From positions 1-26,773 of the forward strand of contig CAVWAK010000055.1 in the NCBI GenBank assembly GCA_963752745.1: a stretch of DNA of 26,773 nt. Direction: 5' to 3'. Position 1 is the stretch's first letter. The number at the start of each line of letters is the position of its first letter. Origin of the DNA: Thiogranum sp963752745 (GTDB taxonomy: Bacteria > Pseudomonadota > Gammaproteobacteria > DSM-19610). A program made the translations under genes and the position numbers. The notes beneath the pieces were generated by a model. That model was not told the origin of the DNA. It made no database searches and saw nothing but the letters and a program-made list of their open reading frames with translations. Below are positions 1 to 6,691 of this stretch, one piece after another.

Positions 1-2
1 AC

Positions 3-110
3 GATGTACTGGAGAAAATCCGTCGTGGTGAGCCTGACTGGAAAGACATGGTGCCGGAAACTGTCGCCGATATCATCGTTGAAAGGCGCCTTTTTGACTG
101 CAAGGAATAG
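3..110 (+). CDS. C-terminal fragment of an unidentified protein (5' end outside the window)
   Basis: The third frame is open from the window edge to a TAG at 108-110 and encodes about 35 residues ending in RRLFDCKE. The stretch with IRRGEP, an MVPE and a VADII resembles the tail pattern of NadD/CoaD-type nucleotidylyltransferases (basic-G-E, then VP..V..YI, then LY/LF). The resemblance is loose and too short to name a product. It is preferred over the longer frame-1 ORF because that one runs into the opposite-strand thioredoxin gene and has no protein-like character. It converges with the leftward block that ends at 136, leaving 25 bp between the two stop codons. The identity is a guess; that this is a real gene end is more likely than not. 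Confidence 0.45.
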   Translation, partial: DVLEKIRRGEPDWKDMVPETVADIIVERRLFDCKE

Positions 111-125
111 AGGCGCCACTTGCAG
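98..125. terminator. Inverted repeat between convergent genes, possible weak terminator
   Basis: CTGCAAG (98-104) and CTTGCAG (119-125) are perfect 7-bp complements around a 14-nt loop that contains the self-complementary GGCGCC; another GGCGCC lies at 85-90. The hairpin spans the stop codon of the rightward gene and lies just beyond the stop of the leftward gene. There is no T-tract on either strand, so intrinsic termination is doubtful. Confidence 0.3.
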
Positions 126-135
126 GTTGGTCTGC

Positions 136-981
136 CTACAGCAACAGGTTCGCCATCTGACGTCGATATCGCCCAACACGTTCATCGTTTTCACCCAGCA
201 GGCCGAATAACGCAATCAGGCCTTTTTGTGCTGCGTTATCACCGTATGTCCGGTCGCGCTTTAACAATTCCATGAAAGACTCCAGCGCAGCACTATAATC
301 GCCATTCACAATCTGTTGTGCGCCAAGCTGATGCCATGCCGGGGCGTTTCCGGGGTTGTCCTGAAGTGTTGCCGACAGCGTGTCGGGGTCGTCTGCGTCT
401 GCAGCAACCCGGGCAAATTCGAGCAGTAGCCTGAGGTTTTTCCCGTCTTCGCTATCACGTTGATCGCGGGGCAGGGATTCCAGTAGCTCCGCAGCCCGTT
501 CCAGTTGCCCGTCCGCCATGCAGAGTCTCGCCAGTGCCATGGGCAGATTCGGGTTGCCAGGGTCTTCCTGCATACCTTGTTCAAGCAATTTTATTGCAGC
601 TTCTGTCTGGCCCCCGGATGCAAGGGCTTGTACGTCCTGCAGTATGCTGTTCGAGGCACGCACCAGGTGTGGGTCGATCAGTTCGCGCAATACTGATTCG
701 GGTTGGGCACCCATGACTTCCTCGACCACTTCGCCGTCACGATACAGGCGCAGCGTTGGCAGGCTGCGAATCCCGTTTACCTCGGCCAGGCTGCGTTGCT
801 CGTCAGTATTGATTTTGACGATCTGTAGCTGCCCCTGGTAGTCACTGTACAGTTTTTCCAGTAGCGGCATTAACGATTTGCAGGGTGCGCACCAGTCAGC
901 CCAAAAATCGACCAGTACCGGCATCTCGTGTGAGCGCACCAGAATCTCTGTCTCAAAATTGGATTCATTGATTTCAATCAT
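136..981 (-). CDS. Thioredoxin domain-TPR protein (CnoX/YbbN-like) with intact CAPC active site
   Basis: 281 residues. The N-terminal 105 or so form a thioredoxin fold: the redox motif WCAPC lies at residues 30-34 and the cis-proline at 75 in the segment SLPT. Residues from about 110 to the end are helical, tetratricopeptide-like repeats (one ends DPGNPNLPMALARL, another DNPGNAPAWHQLGA). This is the architecture of the co-chaperedoxin CnoX (YbbN), which holds clients for GroEL or DnaK and protects cysteines. E. coli CnoX lacks the first cysteine of the motif, whereas this protein keeps both, so it could act as a true thiol-disulphide oxidoreductase. It has no signal peptide and is probably cytoplasmic. 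It is the last gene of the leftward block, 20 bp after glpK, and is paralogous to the protein at 2461-3324. The ATG at 981 is followed at once by the thioredoxin fold, so the start is secure. Confidence 0.88.
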   Translation of the reverse strand: MIEINESNFETEILVRSHEMPVLVDFWADWCAPCKSLMPLLEKLYSDYQGQLQIVKINTDEQRSLAEVNGIRSLPTLRLYRDGEVVEEVMGAQPESVLRELIDPHLVRASNSILQDVQALASGGQTEAAIKLLEQGMQEDPGNPNLPMALARLCMADGQLERAAELLESLPRDQRDSEDGKNLRLLLEFARVAADADDPDTLSATLQDNPGNAPAWHQLGAQQIVNGDYSAALESFMELLKRDRTYGDNAAQKGLIALFGLLGENDERVGRYRRQMANLLL

Positions 982-1001
982 AACTAAAGTGGTCCTTCAA
1001 C

Positions 1002-2453
1002 CTATTCAGCAAGGCATTGTCGTACTGCATGGCGCCAGCCGTTCAGGTACTGCCAGCGCTGACTCCCGGGCATCGACGGTTTGAATTCAGTATCAATCTG
1101 TTTTATGTCGGGAAGGTTTTCAATATTCTTCCAGAGGCCGGCGGCGAGTCCTGCCATGCAGGCAACACCCATGGAGGTTGATTCTATAAACTTCGGGCGC
1201 ACGACCGGCTTGTTTAGTATATCCGCCTGGAACTGCATCAGGAAATTGTTTGCGCAAGCGCCGCCATCAACCGATAGCGCCTGGATACTGGTTTTACTTT
1301 CCTGTTCCATTAGCTGGAGGATGTCAGCCGTCTGGTAAGCCATGGATTCCAGTGCTGCGCGTACGATGTGATTGCGATTTGTACCTCGTGTCATGCCCGT
1401 TAATGTACCTCGTGCCTGCATATTCCAGTAGGGTGCACCAAGACCGACGAAGGCGGGTACCAGGTAGACGCCACCATTGTCATCAACCATCCCGGCTATC
1501 GCTTCACTGTCAGCGGCTGTTTCTATTAATCCCAGCTCGTCACGCAACCACTGTACTGCAGCGCCAGCTACAAACACCGAGCCCTCCAGTGCGTAGCAGG
1601 GTGCGCCTGTATCATCGATGGCCAGCGTGGTAAGCAACCCCCGCTCCGAGTGGATGGCTTGCTGGCCGGTATTCATTACAGCGAAGCCACCTGTGCCATA
1701 GGTGTTTTTTATTTCGCCGGGTTTAAAACAGCCCTGACCAAACAGCGCCGCCTGCTGGTCCCCGGCAACGGCCAACACAGGTACACCATTGAGTGCGGGA
1801 ATCGATGAAATCTTGCCGAAGTCACCAATGGATGGACGTACTTCCGGTAACAATGACATGGGTACACCAAGGAGTTCCGCATGCCGTTTGCTCCAGCGAC
1901 GTTCGTGAATGTCGAATAACAGCGTGCGCGACGCGTTCGTGTAGTCGGTAGCGTGGACAGCGCCACTCGTCAGACGCCAGATCAGCCAGCTATCGATAGT
2001 GCCGAACAAGAGGTCATCCGGGTGCTCTGTTTCGACATTTTCCAGTATCCAGCGAACTTTTGTGCCGCTGAAGTAGGCGTCCAGTGGCAGGCCTGTACGT
2101 TCGCGAATAAAGGGCTCATGTCTCTTTAGTCGATCGCAGAACTCGGCTGTGCGCCGGCACTGCCAGACAATGGCGTTGTGGACCGGTTCACCGGTCTTCC
2201 TGTTCCAGAGAACTGTTGTTTCACGCTGGTTGGTAATGCCAACGGCCGCTATTTCCCCAGCGTGGGGCGCGCAGATTTCTTCAACAGTACTGACCACCGA
2301 CCGCCATATGTCCAGGGGGTCGTGCTCGACCCAGCCGGGTTTCGGGTAGTACTGACTTATCTCCCGGTAAGCGCGTGCTGCGACTCGGCCAGCCTGGTCA
2401 TAAAGGATGGTCGTTGTTCCAGTAGTACCCTGATCGATGGCGAGTATGTACAT
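1002..2453 (-). CDS. glpK: Glycerol kinase
   Basis: 483 residues, FGGY family; phosphorylates glycerol to sn-glycerol 3-phosphate with ATP in the cytoplasm. The N-terminal phosphate loop is at residues 6-11 (IDQGTTG). The glycerol-contacting residues of the E. coli enzyme have counterparts at R77-E78 (NQRETT), W97 and Y127 (DAYFSGTK), and the AGDQQAALFGQG segment supplies the Asp-Gln pair. The second ATPase motif, DGGACANNFLMQFQADIL, is nearly canonical. Length is slightly below the usual 495-505. The gene sits between two thioredoxin-TPR paralogues, 7 bp after the upstream one and 20 bp before the downstream one. No glpF, glpD or glpR is in the window, so it is separated from the usual glycerol regulon and is probably expressed with the repair/thioredoxin block. 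Confidence 0.97.
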   Translation of the reverse strand: MYILAIDQGTTGTTTILYDQAGRVAARAYREISQYYPKPGWVEHDPLDIWRSVVSTVEEICAPHAGEIAAVGITNQRETTVLWNRKTGEPVHNAIVWQCRRTAEFCDRLKRHEPFIRERTGLPLDAYFSGTKVRWILENVETEHPDDLLFGTIDSWLIWRLTSGAVHATDYTNASRTLLFDIHERRWSKRHAELLGVPMSLLPEVRPSIGDFGKISSIPALNGVPVLAVAGDQQAALFGQGCFKPGEIKNTYGTGGFAVMNTGQQAIHSERGLLTTLAIDDTGAPCYALEGSVFVAGAAVQWLRDELGLIETAADSEAIAGMVDDNGGVYLVPAFVGLGAPYWNMQARGTLTGMTRGTNRNHIVRAALESMAYQTADILQLMEQESKTSIQALSVDGGACANNFLMQFQADILNKPVVRPKFIESTSMGVACMAGLAAGLWKNIENLPDIKQIDTEFKPSMPGSQRWQYLNGWRHAVRQCLAE

Positions 2454-2460
2454 GTCTTAC

Positions 2461-3324
2461 CTAGTGTAGCAAGTCACGCAGGCGTTTTTGATAAGCTACA
2501 GTGATTTCGTGCTTGTCACCCAGCAGGGTGAAGGTCGCCAGCATGGCGCGGCGTGGCAGCTCGTCCTCGTGCTGGCGATCAGTCTGAAAGGCAATCAACA
2601 AGTACTCCAGTGCAGATTCGAGCTGGTCTTCAGTCATTCTCAGGGCAGCAAGGCTCATCAGTGCCTGCATATTATCGGGAGATCGTTCCAGCTGTTGTTC
2701 CAGTTGTTCGGCAGGTTCGGCTTGTTCGGCAAGATGCAGCATCCGCGCGTGAACCTGCAGATGACTGATCTCCGGCTGACGCCTGAGTCTTTCCGGCAGG
2801 GCAGAGTACCAGGTGTCGATGTCAGCGAAGCGCTTTTCGCGCAGCAATAGTTTTATGGCTGTGGCGTGTGGTTTGCTGTCGTCCGGTGATTGCTGGCTGG
2901 CTTCGACCAGTGTAGCCAGCGCTGTGTCTATGTCGCCGGCCTGATATGCTTTAATGGCCTGGGCTATACAAGTGTCCTGGGCTGGCGGTACATGGTTGTC
3001 GATCACGGCGCGCAGGGATGCTTCAGATTGTGCGCCGTAGATGGACTCTACCACCTGTCCCTGACGATAGATTTTTATCGTTGGAACACTGGTAATGCCA
3101 TTTTCGCGCGCCAGCCGCTTTTGCGTGTCGGTATTGACGTTTACCAGCAGGAAGCGCCCCTGGTATTCAATACTCAGGCGTTCAAGTACCTGCCAGAGTT
3201 TGAAGCAGGGGCCGGCGTTGGGTGTCCAGTAATTTACCAGTACCGTTCCCCTGGTTGAGTTCTGGACGACCAGCTGGTGGAAATTCTCAGCGTTACCGTC
3301 GAGAACGTGATCAAGTTTGCTCAT
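2461..3324 (-). CDS. Thioredoxin-like TPR protein with degenerate AGPC active site (CnoX-like)
   Basis: 287 residues with the same layout as the protein at 136-981: a thioredoxin fold (residues 1-108) followed by helical TPR-type repeats (about 115-287). The motif position reads NAGPC at residues 36-40, so the first catalytic cysteine is Ala37 and only Cys40 remains; the cis-proline is kept at 81 (SVPT). Loss of the first cysteine is also seen in E. coli CnoX, where the protein works as a redox-switched holdase and not as a reductase. A mixed-disulphide or chaperone role is therefore the better guess. It begins 22 bp after the stop of the AddA-like gene and ends 7 bp before glpK, implying co-transcription. 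No signal peptide is seen. Confidence 0.85.
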   Translation of the reverse strand: MSKLDHVLDGNAENFHQLVVQNSTRGTVLVNYWTPNAGPCFKLWQVLERLSIEYQGRFLLVNVNTDTQKRLARENGITSVPTIKIYRQGQVVESIYGAQSEASLRAVIDNHVPPAQDTCIAQAIKAYQAGDIDTALATLVEASQQSPDDSKPHATAIKLLLREKRFADIDTWYSALPERLRRQPEISHLQVHARMLHLAEQAEPAEQLEQQLERSPDNMQALMSLAALRMTEDQLESALEYLLIAFQTDRQHEDELPRRAMLATFTLLGDKHEITVAYQKRLRDLLH

Positions 3325-3346
3325 GAGTCTGCCCGGGTTTCCGCTA

Positions 3347-6300
3347 TTATGTCATATCAACCAAACGACATCCGTGGGTAAGCAGCAAACAGGCTCTTAC
3401 GGAGTGATTCGGCCATAGCCGCTGTACCCCCTCACGATAAAGTTCGAGTTGAGGGCGGTAGTGAGCGCCTAGTTGCTCGATGTCAGCACCATCCAGACGA
3501 TGTGTTTTGTAATCGACCAGTGTGACTTGCTCGGGGCCAACCACGAGACGATCAATCACACCGTACACAGTTTGATTCTGGCGGCGATACTCTATCGGGA
3601 TTTCACTAAATGCACGGTGGTCTACTCCCGGCTGTGTAAGCCAGGCCAGCGACCTGTTTTCGATAATGGTCTCAACTTCCTGCCACCATTCGTATAGTCT
3701 GGAGTCATCCTGTCTCATGCTGTACTCGCCGGCTACCTGGCGTAGCAACATCATTGCATCGATTTGTGGCATGGGTAACCCAACAGCAAGTTGCAGCAAT
3801 CGGTGGATTACCAGGCCGCGTTGAATGCCATCAGCATCACCGGTCTCGATGTCGCCGGAATCTGCACTTCGGCTTGGGGCGATTTCATGCCAGGCGGGTG
3901 GGACTTTGATTGCCTGCCCGAGGCGCGGATCGACGTCCATCGACCGGACCGGGCTTGAACTGTCTTCCGGGAGCGGATCCGGCGTGCCATGGGTTCTTAT
4001 CAGGCTGCTGTCCGTGTTGTCCTCACTGCCTAATGCCGTCACCAGTTGCTCGTACCAGCTCTGCTCGGTGGATCTTTTCGTGGGGTGGCAGCCCGAGATC
4101 ACCAGCATGTTGCGCGCCCGCGTCAGTGCCACGTACAGCAGGTTGGCAGCTTCGCGCTGTGCTTCCATTTTTTCACTGTCGTACCGCGCCGTGCTGATGC
4201 TGTCGCGATCCAGGCTGCGATTCAGCAGCATGAAATCGCTCGGACGGTCTTTCTCGGCGGGCCAGCGTACCAGCGTCTGACAGGCCTTCGATCCGCCGCC
4301 GGTGCTTGCGCTGTCAGCGAGAAACACGACGGGGGCTTCCAGCCCCTTGGAAGCATGTATGGTCAGCAGGCGTACACGCTGACCGGTGTCGCTCTGCGGC
4401 GTTGCCTGGCTGGGTCCTTCCTTGTCCAGACTGCGTAACTGCTGCAGTTTGTCGAGGAAGCGTGGCAAAGTCGGGTATCGGCCTGAATCGACTTCAAGCG
4501 CCAGCTCAATAAAGCGAACCAGGTTGGCGTTTACTCTGGGCACCTGTATGGCGGGGAAAGCTGCCTGATAGCGTTTTACGACATTAGCCTGGTGGAAGAT
4601 GGTTTCCAGCAGGTCATGGATAGGTATGCGCCCCGCCAACTGTTGCCATGACGTCAGCAATTGCGCAGCGCGAGTTAGCGACTGTGTATTGTCAGTGGCT
4701 GCCACTGCGGTCAGGCGTTCAAACCAGCTGCCGGTTTGTCCGCTGGCCAGATGTAGCAACGCGTCATCATCGACTGAAAACAGCGGGGAACGCAAGACCT
4801 GGGCAAGTGACAGGTTATCCTGAGGTGCCATCAGCACTTTCAGCAAGGACTCCATGTCGCGGATTTCCAGGCTTTCCAGCAGCGTGCCACGGTCCTGGCT
4901 CAGGTAGGGGATATGAGTGTCTCGCAGCGCCGCTTCGTAGTCAGACAGGTGAGTGCGTGACCGCAACAGGATAAGGATGTCATTGCAATTGACGATGTTT
5001 TCGTCGAGCAGTTCGCGAATGCGTTGTGCAATTGTCCGCCCTTCGCGATAGTAACGGCTGTCGCTACGCTGCGCGCGCGGCTCAAGCAACGGGTTGCGTA
5101 ACCGGGTGAAATCAACACTGCCTTCTTCGCTATCATCAGCTTCAATGAGTGGCCAGATTTCCAGGCGCCCCCATTGGTTTGTCAGGTGGGTGCTGTGATG
5201 CTGGAAATCAGTTAGCAGGCCCTGCATGCAGTCGTGCTGAAAAAGTTCGTTAACCGTATCCATGATCAGCGGTGAGGAACGCCACGATTGATCCAGGTGA
5301 ACGCTCTCCGCACCGAGGTGTTGTCGCATCCAGTCAGCAGCAAACCCTAGCAGACGCGGGTTACCGCGGCGGAAACGATAAATTGACTGCTTGGCGTCGC
5401 CGACAACAAACAGGCTTCGCCAGCGATCACTGCCGGCAGCCATTTCATCCAGCAAGGGTTTTATTAACCGCCACTGTGTCGGGTTGGTGTCCTGGAATTC
5501 GTCAATCAGTAAATGATCGATACGCTGGTCGAGCTTGTATTGAATCCAGTGCGCCTGTTCCGGATGGTTGAGTAACTGGTAGGTATTCCATTCCAGATCG
5601 GAAAAGTCGAGCAGGCGGCGTTCACGCTTGATGCGCTGGTAGTGCGCGAGCATATGCGCACCGGCGAGGTACCAGGCACTGTTGGTTGCGAGTGTCAGTT
5701 CACGATTGCGATGTTCGCGCTGTTCTGACAGGCGCTCGCAGAAAAGGGTATGGAGTTGCAGAAACCGGTCTTCGCCAGATTCGCCCATGGCTTTACGCTG
5801 GGTCTTGTTCGATTTGCGTTTGCGTGGTTCAAACTTGCCGGTAAGAAATACTGGTGTGATGGCTTTTATACCTGCTTCGGCGGATCCAGAATCAGTGAGT
5901 GCATCGGCAAGTAATTGGGCATTATTTTTGTTCGTGGGGTTCCCATGCTTTTGCAGAAGCTCAAGAAACTCGCTGAGCTCGGCGCGCCTTTGAGTACTCC
6001 ATAGACCAGTGCCACTGGCTATATCGTAATCTATCGCCAGGATTCTGCGCAGGTGCTCAGTGGCGTCATCGGGTTCTGTGTTGCTGCCCTGTGTAAAAGC
6101 CCACCAGTCACTGCGGTGTTCGACAAAATTGAACAAGGCGGTGCGGGTGTTATAGGGTCCGTTCAACGCATCAAACAGCTGTTGCAGTGCTTCCGCCAGC
6201 GCCTGTTCGGGATTGCGGGTCGCGTCTGCAAACAGGGCGTCCCAGGCCTCAGTGATCAATACGCCGGTTTGTTCGATCAACTCAAATCCGGGTGGCAGCC

Positions 6301-6691
6301 CGGCCTCCAGCGGGAACCGTTGCAGAAGATCCTGACAAAAGCTGTGGAAGGTGGTGGCGCGTAGCGACTGTTCGCTGCGCAAAATAGTTTCAAACAGACT
6401 GCGAGCCTTGTCACGCATGGCAGTGTTCGGTGCTTCACCAAGTTCTTTCAGCAGGTAGTCGAGTTTTTCCTCGTCAGCTTCCAGTAATTCGCGCAAGCGT
6501 GCGCCCAGACGTTCCTGCATTTCGCCAGCGGCTTTGCGGGTAAACGTGATAGCAAGAATGCTGTCCAGGGGAGCGCCGTTCAGGAGCAGGCGAGTGAGTC
6601 GCGCAACCAGTTGCCATGTCTTGCCGGTCCCCGCTGAAGCCAGCACGCTGCAGCTTAGGCCAGGGTCCGTGGGTGACAGTCTGTCACTCAT
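3347..6691 (-). CDS. AddA/RecB-like UvrD-family helicase with C-terminal PD-(D/E)XK nuclease
   Basis: 1,114 residues. The SF1A helicase motifs appear in order: Walker A ASAGTGKT at 18-25, motif Ia AITFTRKAAGEM, Walker B LLIDEFQDT with D397-E398, motif III GDAKQSIYRFR, motif V TIHASKGLEAPVVF and motif VI YVALTRAR. The C-terminus carries a RecB/AddA nuclease: GLVIHRLL, the metal ligand in GVIDRL (D1047), DYKT (D1060, K1062) and a following QLELY. The protein would unwind and resect double-strand breaks with its AddB-like partner for RecA loading. An in-frame ATG exists at 6871, but it would place 60 low-quality residues inside the upstream gene; the ATG at 6691 gives an 8-bp overlap (ATGAGTGA) with the AddB-like stop, typical of coupled translation. 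Whether this pair replaces or adds to RecBCD cannot be seen here. Confidence 0.92.
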   Translation of the reverse strand: MSDRLSPTDPGLSCSVLASAGTGKTWQLVARLTRLLLNGAPLDSILAITFTRKAAGEMQERLGARLRELLEADEEKLDYLLKELGEAPNTAMRDKARSLFETILRSEQSLRATTFHSFCQDLLQRFPLEAGLPPGFELIEQTGVLITEAWDALFADATRNPEQALAEALQQLFDALNGPYNTRTALFNFVEHRSDWWAFTQGSNTEPDDATEHLRRILAIDYDIASGTGLWSTQRRAELSEFLELLQKHGNPTNKNNAQLLADALTDSGSAEAGIKAITPVFLTGKFEPRKRKSNKTQRKAMGESGEDRFLQLHTLFCERLSEQREHRNRELTLATNSAWYLAGAHMLAHYQRIKRERRLLDFSDLEWNTYQLLNHPEQAHWIQYKLDQRIDHLLIDEFQDTNPTQWRLIKPLLDEMAAGSDRWRSLFVVGDAKQSIYRFRRGNPRLLGFAADWMRQHLGAESVHLDQSWRSSPLIMDTVNELFQHDCMQGLLTDFQHHSTHLTNQWGRLEIWPLIEADDSEEGSVDFTRLRNPLLEPRAQRSDSRYYREGRTIAQRIRELLDENIVNCNDILILLRSRTHLSDYEAALRDTHIPYLSQDRGTLLESLEIRDMESLLKVLMAPQDNLSLAQVLRSPLFSVDDDALLHLASGQTGSWFERLTAVAATDNTQSLTRAAQLLTSWQQLAGRIPIHDLLETIFHQANVVKRYQAAFPAIQVPRVNANLVRFIELALEVDSGRYPTLPRFLDKLQQLRSLDKEGPSQATPQSDTGQRVRLLTIHASKGLEAPVVFLADSASTGGGSKACQTLVRWPAEKDRPSDFMLLNRSLDRDSISTARYDSEKMEAQREAANLLYVALTRARNMLVISGCHPTKRSTEQSWYEQLVTALGSEDNTDSSLIRTHGTPDPLPEDSSSPVRSMDVDPRLGQAIKVPPAWHEIAPSRSADSGDIETGDADGIQRGLVIHRLLQLAVGLPMPQIDAMMLLRQVAGEYSMRQDDSRLYEWWQEVETIIENRSLAWLTQPGVDHRAFSEIPIEYRRQNQTVYGVIDRLVVGPEQVTLVDYKTHRLDGADIEQLGAHYRPQLELYREGVQRLWPNHSVRACLLLTHGCRLVDMT

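Noticed and set aside
85..117. Paired GGCGCC sites as an attachment or recombination site
   Set aside because: Six-base palindromes are common in this composition, and no integrase or matching distal copy was found.
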